Below are positions 25,547 to 35,069 of a stretch of DNA of 64,000 nt, in pieces; positions within the stretch are counted from its first letter, which is position 1, and each line of letters starts with the position of its first letter. The notes beneath the pieces were generated by a model, which saw only the letters and a program-made list of their open reading frames with translations, searched no databases and was not told the origin of the DNA. Location of the stretch: assembly GCF_016820245.1 (NCBI RefSeq), contig NZ_JAFCAR010000003.1, positions 701,001 through 765,000 of the forward strand, in the 5' to 3' direction. This stretch comes from Jannaschia sp. Os4 (GTDB lineage: Bacteria; Pseudomonadota; Alphaproteobacteria; Rhodobacterales; Rhodobacteraceae). The translations under genes and the position numbers were made by a program.

Positions 25547-27211
25547 ATGGGCATCCTCACCCTGAAGGGCGCGAGCGTCAGCCACGGCGAGACCCCCGTG
25601 CTGCGCGCCATCGACCTCGACGTCGCGGAGGGCGAGTTCGTCGTCCTGCTGGGCTTCTCGGGGACCGGCAAGACGACGCTGATCAACCTGCTGGCCGGGC
25701 TCCAGGCGCCCACGTCCGGCGAGGCGACGTTCCGCGGTGCCCCGATCACCGGCCCCGGCCCCGAGCGCGGGGTGATCTTCCAGTCCTACAGCCTGATGCC
25801 GTGGCTGACGGTGTCGGGGAACGTCCGCCTCGCGGTCGAGTCGGTCTTCCCGGACCTGCCGCGCGCCGAGGTGGACGCGCGCACGGCGCATTACGTCGGC
25901 ATGGTGGGCCTGTCCCACGCCGCCGCGCGCCGCCCGGCCGAGCTGTCGGGGGGGATGCGCCAGCGGGTCAACGTGGCCCGCGCCTTGGCGATGCGGCCCG
26001 AGGTGCTGCTGCTGGACGAGCCGCTCTCGGCGCTCGACGCGCTGACCCGCGCCAACCTCGCCGACGAGATCGAGCGCATCTGGGCCGCCGAGCGCCAGAC
26101 CTGCGTCCTAATCACCAACGACGTGGACGAGGCCATCGTGCTGGCCGACCGGATCATCGCCCTGCGCCCCGACGGCACCTTGGGCGATGCGTTCGAGGTG
26201 GACATCCCGCGCCCCCGCGAGCGCGGCGCGATGAACCACCACGAGGGGTTCAAGCGCCTGCGCGCGGAGGTCACGCGCTACCTGATGGACCTCGGGATCG
26301 AGGCCAAGGCGGAGGCCACGCGCAGCCTGCCGAACGTCACGCCGATCCACGGCGTGCCCGCCGCGCAGAAGGCGGCGACCGAGGGCCTCTTGGACGAGCG
26401 GTTCCTGACCTTCAGCCAGCTCCACAAGGTGTATCCGACGCCCAAGGGGCCGCTGACGGTGGTCGAGGACTTCGACCTGCGGATGGACCGCGGCGAGTTC
26501 ATCTCGCTGATCGGGCATTCGGGCTGCGGCAAGTCCACGGTGCTGACGATGGCGGCGGGGCTGAACGAGATCTCCAAGGGGGCGATCAAGCTGGACGGGC
26601 GGCACGTGATGGGCGCCGACCCCGAGCGGGCGGTGGTGTTCCAGAGCCCGAGCCTCTTCCCGTGGCTGACGGCCAAGGAGAACGTGGCGGTGGGCGTGGA
26701 CCGCGTCTATCCCTGCGCCAGCCGCGCCGAGCGGCAGGAGGTGGTGGAGTACTACCTCGAGCGGGTGGGCCTCGGCTCGGCAATGGACAAGCCCGCGGCC
26801 GAGCTGTCGAACGGCATGAGGCAGCGGGTGGGCATCGCGCGGGCCTTCGCGCTGTCGCCCAAGCTGCTGCTGCTCGACGAGCCGTTCGGGATGCTCGACT
26901 CGCTCACGCGGTGGGAGCTGCAGGAGGTGCTGATGGAGGTGTGGGCCGCGACGCGGGTCACGGCCATCTGCGTCACGCACGACGTGGACGAGGCGATCCT
27001 CTTGGCGGACCGGGTGGTAATGATGACCAACGGGCCGCAGGCGACGATCGGCAAGGTCGTGGACGTGGACCTGCCGCGCCCGCGCTCGCGCAAGGCGCTG
27101 CTCGCGCATCCCGCCTACTACGCCTACCGGCAGGAGGTTCTCGACTTCCTCGAGGAGTACGAGCACGGCGCCACGCCGAAGCCCAAGGCCGAGCTGGAGG
27201 ACGCGGCATGA
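25547..27211 (+). CDS. nrtC: Tandem nitrate ABC ATPase (NrtC/NrtD-type fusion)
   Basis: The product is 554 residues with two complete ABC ATPase domains in one chain. Domain 1: Walker [10 protein letters not shown], signature LSGGMRQR, Walker B LLLDEP, H-loop position Asn (Ile-Thr-Asn-Asp-Val-Asp-Glu). Domain 2 (from about 282): Walker [10 protein letters not shown], signature LSNGMRQR, Walker B LLLDEP, normal H-loop Thr-His-Asp-Val-Asp-Glu. Cyanobacterial transporters use separate NrtC (with regulatory domain) and NrtD; here both ATPases are joined and no NrtA-like regulatory domain is attached. The stop overlaps the nirB ATG (ATGA). Confidence 0.9.
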   Translation: MGILTLKGASVSHGETPVLRAIDLDVAEGEFVVLLGFSGTGKTTLINLLAGLQAPTSGEATFRGAPITGPGPERGVIFQSYSLMPWLTVSGNVRLAVESVFPDLPRAEVDARTAHYVGMVGLSHAAARRPAELSGGMRQRVNVARALAMRPEVLLLDEPLSALDALTRANLADEIERIWAAERQTCVLITNDVDEAIVLADRIIALRPDGTLGDAFEVDIPRPRERGAMNHHEGFKRLRAEVTRYLMDLGIEAKAEATRSLPNVTPIHGVPAAQKAATEGLLDERFLTFSQLHKVYPTPKGPLTVVEDFDLRMDRGEFISLIGHSGCGKSTVLTMAAGLNEISKGAIKLDGRHVMGADPERAVVFQSPSLFPWLTAKENVAVGVDRVYPCASRAERQEVVEYYLERVGLGSAMDKPAAELSNGMRQRVGIARAFALSPKLLLLDEPFGMLDSLTRWELQEVLMEVWAATRVTAICVTHDVDEAILLADRVVMMTNGPQATIGKVVDVDLPRPRSRKALLAHPAYYAYRQEVLDFLEEYEHGATPKPKAELEDAA

Positions 27212-29631
27212 AGCGCCTCGTCGTGATCGGGGCGGGCATGGCCACGGGCCGGGCCTTGGAGCACCTGTTCGAGCGCGAGCCGGGTGAATGGGCGGTCACG
27301 CTCTTCAACGCGGAGCCGCGCGGCAACTACGACCGGATCATGCTGTCGCCCGTTCTGTCGGGCGAGAAGGCCTTCGAGGAGATCGTGATCCACGACGCCG
27401 CGTGGTACGAGGCCCACGGCGTCGACTACCGCTTCGGCACGCGTGTGGCCGCGATCGACCGCGCGGCGCGCACCGTCACCTCCGAGGCGGGGGAGACCGT
27501 CGCCTACGACAAGCTGTTGATCGGCACGGGGTCGGACCCGTTCATGATCCCCCTGCCGGGCCACGACCTCGGCGGCGTCATCGCCTACCGCGACCTCGAG
27601 GACACGGAGCGGATGATGGCGATGGGCGAAGGCCGGAAGGTCGTCGTGATCGGCGGCGGCCTGCTCGGGCTGGAGGCCGCCGCCGGGATGGCCGCGCGGG
27701 GGGCGGACGTCACCGTGGTGCACCTCATGCCGCACCTAATGGAGCGGCAGTTGGACGAGGCGGCGGGCTACCTGCTGCGCCGGGCGCTGACGGAGAAGGG
27801 CATCGCGGTGCGCTGCGGGGCCAACTCGAAGGAGATCCTCGGGCGGGACGGGCAGGTCCGCGCGCTGCGCCTCGACGACGGGGCTGAACTGCCCTGCGAC
27901 CTGCTGGTGATGGCGGTGGGCATCCGACCCAACGTCGCGCTGGCCAAGGCGGCGGGGCTGGCGGTGGGGCGGGGCATCCACGTGGACGACCACATGGTCA
28001 CCTCGGACCCGGACGTGCTGGCCGTGGGCGAGTGCGTGGAGCACGACGGCGCGGTCTTCGGCCTCGTGGCGCCGCTCTACGACCAAGCGAAGGTGGTGGC
28101 GGCGACGCTGGCGGGCGAGGAGGCCCGCTTCGTGCAGCGCGACCTGTCGACCAAGCTGAAGGTGACGGGCTGCGACCTGTTCTCGGCTGGCGACTTCGCC
28201 GAGGGCGAGGGGCGCGAGGACATCGTGCTGCGCGACCCCGCGCGGGGGGTCTATCGCCGCCTCCTGCTGGAGGGGGACCGGGTGGTCGGCGCGGTGATGT
28301 ACGGCGACACGTCGGACAGCGCGTGGTTCTTCGGCCTCATCAAGGACCGCGCGGACGTGTCGGGGATGCGCGACACGCTCATCTTCGGGCCCGCCTACCA
28401 AGGGGGGGCGCAAGCGGACCCTATGGCGGCCGTTGCAGCCTTGCCGGATGACGCGGAGATCTGCGGCTGCAACGGCGTGTGCAAGGGGGCCATCGTGGCC
28501 TCCGTGGAGGGGGGCGCCACCGATCTGGACGCGGTGCGCGCGGCGACCAAGGCGTCGGCGTCCTGCGGGACCTGCACGGGGCTGGTGAGCCAGCTGATCG
28601 CGCTGACGACGGGCGCGGAGGTGGAGGCGCGGCAGTCCATCTGCGGCTGCTCGGACCTGTCCCACGAGGAGGTGCGGCGCCTGATCAAGTCGCAGTCCCT
28701 CAAGACCATGCCCGCCGTCTGGCAGGAACTGGGTTGGCGCACCGTGGATGGCTGCCACGTCTGCCGCCCGGCGCTGAACTACTACCTGCTGGCGGACTGG
28801 CCCTTGGACTACGCGGACGACCCGCAGAGCCGCTTCGTCAACGAGCGCCGCCACGCCAACATCCAGAAGGACGGCACGTTCAGCGTCGTGCCCCGCATGT
28901 GGGGCGGCGTGACGACGGCGGACGAGCTGCGCGCCATCGCGGACGCGGCGGACAAGTTCGCCGTGCCCACGATCAAGGTTACCGGCGGCCAGCGCATCGA
29001 CCTGCTGGGCGTGCGCGGCGAGAACCTGCCCGCGATCTGGCGCGACCTGAACGCGGCCGGGATGGTTTCGGGCTATGCCTACTCCAAGGGGCTGCGGACG
29101 GTGAAGACCTGCGTGGGCACGGACCATTGCCGCTTCGGGACGCAGGACAGCACGGGGCTGGGGATCGAGCTGGAGAAGGTACTCCACGGGTCGTGGACGC
29201 CCCACAAGCTGAAGCTCGCGGTGTCGGGCTGCCCGCGCAACTGCGCCGAGGCGACCTGCAAGGACATCGGCATCGTGTGCGTCGACTCGGGCTACCAGGT
29301 CGGCATCGGCGGCGCGGCGGGGATGGACGTGAAGGAGACCGAGCGATTGGCCGACGTCGCCACGGCGGAGGAGGCCATCGCGGTCGTCAAGGCGGTGACC
29401 CAACTCTACCGCGAGCAGGCCAAGTACCTGGACCGCATCTACAAGTGGGTGGCCAAGGTCGGGATGGACTGGGTGCGCGCGCGCATCGCGGACGAGGTCG
29501 AGCGCGCGGCGCTGGTCGAGCGGTTCGAGGTCTCGCAGTCGGTCTACCGCCATGACCCGTGGGCGCGGGAGGTGGAGAAGGCGGCCAAGTACGCGCCCGC
29601 CGCCGACCTGACGCTGGAGGCGGCGGAATGA
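27208..29631 (+). CDS. nirB: Assimilatory nitrite reductase large subunit NirB
   Basis: The product is 807 residues. N-terminal FAD (Gly-Ala-Gly-Met-Ala) and NAD(P)H (Gly-Gly-Gly-Leu-Leu-Gly) domains are followed by two BFD-like [2Fe-2S] segments (Cys-Gly-Cys-Asn-Gly-Val-Cys ... Cys-Gly-Thr-Cys, then Cys-Gly-Cys-Ser). The siroheme/4Fe-4S domain has the ligands Cys-x5-Cys (CVGTDHC) and Cys-x3-Cys (CPRNC). It reduces nitrite to ammonium in the cytoplasm with NAD(P)H. ATG 27208 overlaps the nrtC stop, and its own stop overlaps nirD. Siroheme is made by the CysG product of the same operon. Confidence 0.95.
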   Translation: MKRLVVIGAGMATGRALEHLFEREPGEWAVTLFNAEPRGNYDRIMLSPVLSGEKAFEEIVIHDAAWYEAHGVDYRFGTRVAAIDRAARTVTSEAGETVAYDKLLIGTGSDPFMIPLPGHDLGGVIAYRDLEDTERMMAMGEGRKVVVIGGGLLGLEAAAGMAARGADVTVVHLMPHLMERQLDEAAGYLLRRALTEKGIAVRCGANSKEILGRDGQVRALRLDDGAELPCDLLVMAVGIRPNVALAKAAGLAVGRGIHVDDHMVTSDPDVLAVGECVEHDGAVFGLVAPLYDQAKVVAATLAGEEARFVQRDLSTKLKVTGCDLFSAGDFAEGEGREDIVLRDPARGVYRRLLLEGDRVVGAVMYGDTSDSAWFFGLIKDRADVSGMRDTLIFGPAYQGGAQADPMAAVAALPDDAEICGCNGVCKGAIVASVEGGATDLDAVRAATKASASCGTCTGLVSQLIALTTGAEVEARQSICGCSDLSHEEVRRLIKSQSLKTMPAVWQELGWRTVDGCHVCRPALNYYLLADWPLDYADDPQSRFVNERRHANIQKDGTFSVVPRMWGGVTTADELRAIADAADKFAVPTIKVTGGQRIDLLGVRGENLPAIWRDLNAAGMVSGYAYSKGLRTVKTCVGTDHCRFGTQDSTGLGIELEKVLHGSWTPHKLKLAVSGCPRNCAEATCKDIGIVCVDSGYQVGIGGAAGMDVKETERLADVATAEEAIAVVKAVTQLYREQAKYLDRIYKWVAKVGMDWVRARIADEVERAALVERFEVSQSVYRHDPWAREVEKAAKYAPAADLTLEAAE

Positions 29632-29966
29632 CCGTGCAGGACGCCGCTTGGATCGACCTCGGCCCGCTCGACGCCTTCCCCGCGCGGGGCGCGCGCACGC
29701 TGCGGACCGAACATGGCTGCGTCGCGGTCTTCCGCACCGGGGCGGACGAGGTCTTCGCGCTGGACGACCGCTGCCCCCATGCGGGCGGGCCGCTCTCCGA
29801 GGGGATCGTGCACGGGCGGTCGGTGACCTGCCCGCTCCACAACTGGGTGTTCGACCTCGAGACCGGCGCCGCGCGGGGCGCCGACGAGGGGCGGGTCGCC
29901 ACCCATCCCTGCCGCGTCGAAGGGGGCCGCGTCCTGATCGACGCGGCCCGTCTGGTGCGGCGATGA
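29628..29966 (+). CDS. nirD: Nitrite reductase small subunit NirD (Rieske-type)
   Basis: The product is 112 residues with a Rieske fold carrying both ligand pairs: Cys-Pro-His and Cys-Pro-Leu-His. A [2Fe-2S] cluster can therefore be expected; many NirD homologues have lost these ligands. It partners NirB. Both its start and stop overlap neighbours by 4 nt (ATGA). Confidence 0.92.
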   Translation: MTVQDAAWIDLGPLDAFPARGARTLRTEHGCVAVFRTGADEVFALDDRCPHAGGPLSEGIVHGRSVTCPLHNWVFDLETGAARGADEGRVATHPCRVEGGRVLIDAARLVRR

Positions 29967-32557
29967 CCCGGACGACCTGCGCCTATTGCGGCGTGGGCTG
30001 CGGCGTGGTCGCGACGCCCGCGGCGGACGGCCTGCGGATCGAGGGCGACCCCGACCACCCGGCCAACTTCGGGCGCCTCTGCTCGAAGGGCGCGGCGCTC
30101 GGCGAGACGGTGGGGCTGGAGGACCGGCTGCTGCACCCCATGGTCGAGGGCGCGCGCGCCACGTGGGACGAGGCGATGGGGCGGGCGGCGGGCGGGTTCG
30201 CGGACACGATCGCGGCGCACGGGCCGGACTCGGTCGCCTTCTACGTCTCCGGCCAGCTGCTGACCGAGGACTACTACGTGGTGAACAAGCTCGCGAAGGG
30301 CTTCGTCGGCACCGCGAACATCGACACCAACAGCCGCCTCTGCATGGCCTCCACCGTGGCGGGCCACCGCCGGGCCTTCGGCGCGGACACGGTCCCGGGG
30401 CTCTACGCGGACCTCGAGGAGGCGGACGTCGTGGTCCTCGTCGGCTCCAACCTCGCGTGGTGCCACCCGGTCCTGTTCCAGAGGCTCCGCGCGGCCAAGG
30501 ATGCCCGACCGGGGATGCGCGTGGTCAACGTCGATCCGCGCCGGACGGCGACCTCGGAGATCGCGGACCTCGACCTGCGGGTCGCGCCCGGAGGCGACGC
30601 GGCGCTCTTCGCGCGGCTCCTCGCCCATCTGCACGAGGCGGGCGCGGTCGACGCCGGATGGGTGCTGGGCCACGTCGCGGGCTTCGACGCCGCGCTCGAC
30701 GCCGCGCGGGCCGCCCCCGGCGAGACCGGCCTTTCGGCGGCCGACCTCGGCGCCTTCCTCTCGCTGTGGACCCGCACGGAGAAGGTGGTGACCGTCTTCG
30801 GCCAAGGCGTGAACCAGAGCGCGCGGGGCACCGACACGGTGAGCGCGATCATCAACTGCCACTTGGCCACCGGCCGCATCGGGCGCCCCGGCATGGGCCC
30901 GCTCTCGGTGACGGGCCAGCCCAACGCGATGGGCGGGCGCGAGGTGGGCGGGCTCTCAAACACGCTCGCCTGTCACCTGTCGCTCACCGAGCCGGCCCAC
31001 CGCTACGCCGTGCGCGCGTTCTGGGACGCGCCGGCAATGCCCGAGGCGGACGGGCCGAAGGCGGTGGAGATGTTCGAGCGGGTGGCGGACGGCACGATCC
31101 GCGCGATCTGGATCGCCTGCACCAACCCGGCCGTCAGCCTGCCCGGATCGGGCGCGGTGCGCGCGGCGCTCGAGGCCTGTCCGCTGGTCGTCGTGCAGGA
31201 CGTCACCGCCCGCACCGACACCGCGCGCCTCGCGCATGTCCTGCTGCCCGCCCTCGCGTGGGGCGAGAAGGACGGGACGGTGACGAACTCCGACCGCTGC
31301 ATCTCGCGCCAGCGCGCCGTGCTGCCGCCCCCGGGCGAGGCCCGCGCCGACTGGGCGATCTTCGCGGAGCTCGCGGCGCGGCTCGGCCACGGCCCGGCCT
31401 TCGACTACCGCGGTCCCGCCCAGGTCTTCCGCGAGCACGCGGCGCTGTCGGGCGTGGCGGCCGCGCTCGGCTCGGATTTCGACATATCCGCGCTCGCCGC
31501 CCTGACGGACGCCGCCTACGACGCGCTGGCGCCCGTCCACTGGCCGGTGACGGGCGCGCGCAGCGGGGGCCGCTTCTTCGGGGACGGGCGCTTCCTCACG
31601 CCCGACGGGCGCGCGCGGATGCACCCGGTGCGCGCCGGGGCGGCGGCCCCCGCGGGCGCTCCGCTGCGCCTCAACACGGGCCGGGTGCGCGACCAGTGGC
31701 ACACGATGACCCGCTCCGGCGCGGCCGCGCGGCTGTCGGCCCACACGGCGGAGCCCTTCCTCGAGATCCACCCCGCCGACGCGGCCGCGCGCGACATCGC
31801 GCCCGCCTCCATCGTGGAGGTGTCCGGGGCCGGAGGAACGGCGCTCCTGCGGGCCCTCGTGACGGACCGCGTGCGCCCCGGCGACGCCTTCGCGCCGATC
31901 CACTGGTCGGGCGAGACCTCCGCGCGGGCCTGCGTGTCGGCGCTGGTGCCGCCGGTGACCGACCCGGTCTCCGGCCAGCCCGCCTCGAAGTCCGCCCGCG
32001 TGGAGGCGCGCGCGTGGCCCGCCCGCTGGTTCGCCTTCGCGGTGTCGATGGCCCGCCCTGACCCCGAGGCGCTTCCCGGCGCCTACTGGGCGCGGGCGCG
32101 CGTCGGCGCGGGCTGGCAGACCGAGCTGGCGGGCCTCGATCCGGTCGGGGATTGGGAGGGGGCCGCGCGGGCGCTCCTCGGCCTGCCCGACGCCGAACTC
32201 TCGGCGGTCGGCGACGCGGCGCGGGGGCGCCACCGCCTCGCCTTCCGGCGGGACGGCGCGCTCGCCGGCGCGCTGTTCGTCTCGCCCGAGCCGGTCGCGC
32301 TCCAGCGCGCCCACGTGGCCGCGCTCCTCGGAGAGGCCGGCAGCCCGCTCGCGGGGCGGCCTGCGGGGGACGTGCCCGACCCCGGTCCGACGGTGTGCGC
32401 CTGCCTCGGCGTCGGGTCGGTCGCCATCGCCGCCTGCGGTGCCCGCACCGTGGAGGCGGCGGGTGCGGCGACGGGCGCCGGGACGTCCTGCGGCTCCTGC
32501 CGACCGGAGATCGCCGCCATCCTCGCCGCGCAGGTCCGGCTGGAGGCGGCGGAATGA
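29963..32557 (+). CDS. nasA: Assimilatory nitrate reductase catalytic subunit NasA
   Basis: The product is 864 residues. An N-terminal [4Fe-4S] motif (CAYCGVGC with a later Leu-Cys-Ser-Lys-Gly) is followed by the molybdopterin-bisMGD oxidoreductase core (for example Ser-Gly-Gln-Leu-Leu-Thr-Glu-Asp-Tyr-Tyr, and Thr-Gly-Arg-Val-Arg-Asp-Gln-Trp-His-Thr-Met-Thr in the C-terminal part). The extreme C-terminus is a BFD-like [2Fe-2S] segment (Cys-Ala-Cys-Leu-Gly-Val and Cys-Gly-Ser-Cys-Arg-Pro-Glu). There is no signal peptide, so it is cytoplasmic. It reduces nitrate to nitrite. No separate electron-transfer subunit gene is in the operon. Confidence 0.94.
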   Translation: MTRTTCAYCGVGCGVVATPAADGLRIEGDPDHPANFGRLCSKGAALGETVGLEDRLLHPMVEGARATWDEAMGRAAGGFADTIAAHGPDSVAFYVSGQLLTEDYYVVNKLAKGFVGTANIDTNSRLCMASTVAGHRRAFGADTVPGLYADLEEADVVVLVGSNLAWCHPVLFQRLRAAKDARPGMRVVNVDPRRTATSEIADLDLRVAPGGDAALFARLLAHLHEAGAVDAGWVLGHVAGFDAALDAARAAPGETGLSAADLGAFLSLWTRTEKVVTVFGQGVNQSARGTDTVSAIINCHLATGRIGRPGMGPLSVTGQPNAMGGREVGGLSNTLACHLSLTEPAHRYAVRAFWDAPAMPEADGPKAVEMFERVADGTIRAIWIACTNPAVSLPGSGAVRAALEACPLVVVQDVTARTDTARLAHVLLPALAWGEKDGTVTNSDRCISRQRAVLPPPGEARADWAIFAELAARLGHGPAFDYRGPAQVFREHAALSGVAAALGSDFDISALAALTDAAYDALAPVHWPVTGARSGGRFFGDGRFLTPDGRARMHPVRAGAAAPAGAPLRLNTGRVRDQWHTMTRSGAAARLSAHTAEPFLEIHPADAAARDIAPASIVEVSGAGGTALLRALVTDRVRPGDAFAPIHWSGETSARACVSALVPPVTDPVSGQPASKSARVEARAWPARWFAFAVSMARPDPEALPGAYWARARVGAGWQTELAGLDPVGDWEGAARALLGLPDAELSAVGDAARGRHRLAFRRDGALAGALFVSPEPVALQRAHVAALLGEAGSPLAGRPAGDVPDPGPTVCACLGVGSVAIAACGARTVEAAGAATGAGTSCGSCRPEIAAILAAQVRLEAAE

Positions 32558-33516
32558 GCCTCGCGCCCATGGTGGCGGCCCTCGCGCGGGGGCCGGGCCG
32601 CTCGCGCCATCTGACGATGGCGGAGGCGGAGGAGGCCATGCGGCTCGTCCTCGCCGGGGATGCGGAGCCGGAAGCCGTCGGCGCGCTGCTGATGCTGATG
32701 CGCTACCGCGGCGAGAGCGCCGAGGAGGTGGCGGGCCTCGTGCGGGGGCTGCGCGCCGCGCTGCCCCGATGGCCCGGCCCGGCCCCCGCGCTGGACTGGC
32801 CGAGCTATGCCGCGGGACGAACGCGCGGCGCTCCGTGGTTCCTGCTGGCCGCGCGGCTCGTGGCCATGGCCGGCGGGCCGGTCCTGCTCCACGGCTGGAA
32901 CAGCCACCAGGGCGCGCGGGCGGACGTGCGGGCGGCCTTGCCCCACGCCGGCATCCGCGTGGCCCGCGGCGTGGCGGAGGCGGGCGCGATCCTCGCCCGC
33001 GACCGCATCGCCTACCTGCCCGCGGAGGCGGCGCTGCCGCAGCTCGTGGACCTGCTGCGCCTGCGCTCGGTTCTGGGCCTGCGCTCGCCGCTCAACACGG
33101 CGGCGCGCGCGCTCAACCCGGGCGGCGCGCCCGCCTCGGTGCAGGGCGTGTTCCACCCGCCCTACCGCGCGCTCGCCGCCGAGGCGGCGGCCCTCCTCGG
33201 GCTGCCGCGCCTCGCCGTCCTCAAGGGCGGGGGCGGCGAGTTCGAGCGCCATCCCGGCAAGCCCACGCAAATCGACGGGCGGCGCGACGGCGCGCCCTTC
33301 GCCGCCGAGCTGCCGCCGCTGGCGGAGGCGCACCGTCGCCTCGCGGAGGACGACCACGGCCCGGACGCGCTCGCGGCGCTCTGGTCCGGCGCCCTCGCCG
33401 ACCCCTTCGCCGAGGCGGTGGTCCTCGGAACCGCCGCGCTCGCGCTGGACGCGGCGGGCATCGACGCGGACCCGGTCGCGCTGTGGGCGCGCCGCACCCG
33501 GACGGAGGCCGCGTGA
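32554..33516 (+). CDS. TrpD2/YbiB-like glycosyltransferase-family protein
   Basis: The product is 320 residues and resembles the anthranilate phosphoribosyltransferase fold, closest to the TrpD2/YbiB group described as nucleic-acid-binding rather than tryptophan-biosynthetic. The glycine-rich PRPP loop is weak, while Leu-Arg-Ser-Pro-Leu-Asn-Thr and the Lys-Gly-Gly-Gly-Gly-Glu region are conserved in the group. It starts inside the nasA stop (ATGA) and overlaps cysG (GTGA), so it is a fixed part of the operon. Its role in nitrate assimilation is unknown to me. Confidence 0.8.
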   Translation: MSLAPMVAALARGPGRSRHLTMAEAEEAMRLVLAGDAEPEAVGALLMLMRYRGESAEEVAGLVRGLRAALPRWPGPAPALDWPSYAAGRTRGAPWFLLAARLVAMAGGPVLLHGWNSHQGARADVRAALPHAGIRVARGVAEAGAILARDRIAYLPAEAALPQLVDLLRLRSVLGLRSPLNTAARALNPGGAPASVQGVFHPPYRALAAEAAALLGLPRLAVLKGGGGEFERHPGKPTQIDGRRDGAPFAAELPPLAEAHRRLAEDDHGPDALAALWSGALADPFAEAVVLGTAALALDAAGIDADPVALWARRTRTEAA

Positions 33517-34934
33517 AGTCCTTCCCGATGTTCCTGACCCTCTTGGGCCGCCGCGTGGTGATCGCGGGCGGCGGCGAGGGGGCGGCGCAGAAGATGCGCC
33601 TGATGCTCAAGACCGAGGCGGAGATCGTCGTCGCGGCCCCCGGCCTCGACGAGGAGATCGCGGGCGAGGTCGCCGCGGGCCGCGTCCGGCACGTGCTGGG
33701 GCCCGTCTCCCCCGCCACCTTCGCGGGGGCCGCGCTCGTCTTCATCGCCACGGGCTCGGCGGCCGCCGACGCCTGCCTGCACGCGCTCGCCAAGGAGGCC
33801 GGGGCGCTCGTCAACGTCGTGGACCGCCCCGCGCTCTGCGACGCGACCACGCCGAGCCTCGTGGACCGCGACCCGGTGGTCGTCGCCATCGGCACCGAAG
33901 GGACGGCCCCCGTGCTGGCGCGGCGCATCAAGACAGAGATCGAGGCGATGCTCGACCCGCGGCTCGGCCCCTTCGCCGCCCTCATGGGACGGCTGCGGGG
34001 CGCCGCCGCGCGCCATGTGGCCCCCGCCCGCCGCCGCGCCCTGTGGGCTTGGGCGCTCGACGGGCCGTGGCATCGCTTCCGCGCGGGCGCGGAGCGGGAG
34101 GCGGCGGCCGCGCTGAAGGCGGCGATCCGCGCGGGCGGGCCCGGCGCCGAGGCGGGCGGGCGCATCGACCTCGTGGGCGCAGGCCCCGGCGCGCGCGACC
34201 TGCTGACGCTGCGCGCGGTGCGGCGCCTGCAGGAGGCGGACGTTATCTTCTACGACCGGCTCGTCGATCCGGCCGTGCTGGAGCTCGCCCGCCGCGACGC
34301 CGAGCGCGTCCTCTCGGGCAAGGCGGCGGGCGCCCATTCGTGGCCGCAGGCGCGGATCGACGCGGCCATCGTCGCGGAGGCGCGCAAGGGCCGCCGCGTC
34401 GTGCGCCTGAAGTCGGGCGACCCGTCCGTCTTCGGGCGCGCCGCCGAGGAGATGGAGGCCGCGCGGGCCGCGGGCATCCCCAGCGAGATCATCCCCGGCG
34501 TCACCGCCGCCTCCGCCGCAGCGTCGGCCCTCGGGCGTCCCCTCACCGAGCGGGGCCGGACCGATCGCCTCGTGATGGCGACCGGGACCAGCCGTCCCGG
34601 CGACGCGGATCCGGACTGGGCCGCGATGCTGACCCCCGGCACCACGCTGGCGCTCTACATGGCGGCCGGCCGCGCCGGCGAGATCGCGGCGCGCCTGCGG
34701 GCGGCGGGCGTGCCGGCGGGCACGGAGGTCGAGATCGCGGCCTCCGTCTCCACCCCGCGGGAGACCCTGCGCCGCTGCGACCTCGCCTCGCTCGGCGCCG
34801 AGCCGGTCGAGGCGCCGGCCGTGCTGCTGCTGCGCCATCCAAAGCGAGGGCCACGGGTCGCGGCGCCCCCCGACGTCGAGGCCGCGCGCGGGCCCGCATG
34901 CGCGCGGGCGCGACGGGCCGCCGCGGAGGCGTAG
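33513..34934 (+). CDS. cysG: Siroheme synthase CysG (fused dehydrogenase/ferrochelatase and methyltransferase)
   Basis: The product is 473 residues. The N-terminal CysG_N/Met8p-like part (about 1-205) has the NAD-binding VVIAGGGEGAAQKM. The C-terminal uroporphyrinogen-III methyltransferase (about 220-455) has Leu-Val-Gly-Ala-Gly-Pro-Gly and Arg-Leu-Lys-Ser-Gly-Asp-Pro-Ser-Val-Phe-Gly. Together they make siroheme, the NirB cofactor. The GTG start (33513) overlaps the upstream stop; conservation of Lys-Ser-Phe-Pro-Met-Phe-Leu supports it over ATG 33528. An unconserved Arg/Ala-rich tail follows the methyltransferase. Confidence 0.93.
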   Translation: MKSFPMFLTLLGRRVVIAGGGEGAAQKMRLMLKTEAEIVVAAPGLDEEIAGEVAAGRVRHVLGPVSPATFAGAALVFIATGSAAADACLHALAKEAGALVNVVDRPALCDATTPSLVDRDPVVVAIGTEGTAPVLARRIKTEIEAMLDPRLGPFAALMGRLRGAAARHVAPARRRALWAWALDGPWHRFRAGAEREAAAALKAAIRAGGPGAEAGGRIDLVGAGPGARDLLTLRAVRRLQEADVIFYDRLVDPAVLELARRDAERVLSGKAAGAHSWPQARIDAAIVAEARKGRRVVRLKSGDPSVFGRAAEEMEAARAAGIPSEIIPGVTAASAAASALGRPLTERGRTDRLVMATGTSRPGDADPDWAAMLTPGTTLALYMAAGRAGEIAARLRAAGVPAGTEVEIAASVSTPRETLRRCDLASLGAEPVEAPAVLLLRHPKRGPRVAAPPDVEAARGPACARARRAAAEA

Positions 34935-34965
34935 GAGCGGGGCGGTGCGGGGCGTCCGCCCCCGT

Positions 34966-35019
34966 CCCTCGACAGGCTGGAGCGGCGGCGGACGCGCGAT
35001 CCGCGCCTTCGGTCGAGGG
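34966..35019. terminator. Nested inverted repeat between nas operon and TRAP genes
   Basis: Outer arms CCCTCGAC (34966-34973) and GTCGAGGG (35012-35019) are perfect; an inner GCGGA/TCCGC stem lies at 34988-35004. It sits between the convergent cysG and TRAP permease genes and could end transcription from both sides. No long T-run. Confidence 0.5.
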
Positions 35020-35069
35020 GCCCCACCGTCGGGCCGAAGCTCAGGCGCACGACCTCCGGGCGGCGGCCC

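Noticed and set aside
29963-32557. Possible respiratory or periplasmic nitrate reductase (Nar/Nap)
   Set aside because: No signal peptide or NarH/NapB partners; C-terminal BFD-like Cys and NirBD/CysG context indicate the assimilatory NasA.
32554-33516. Tryptophan biosynthesis TrpD
   Set aside because: No other trp genes nearby and the PRPP loop is weak; the TrpD2/YbiB group fits better.
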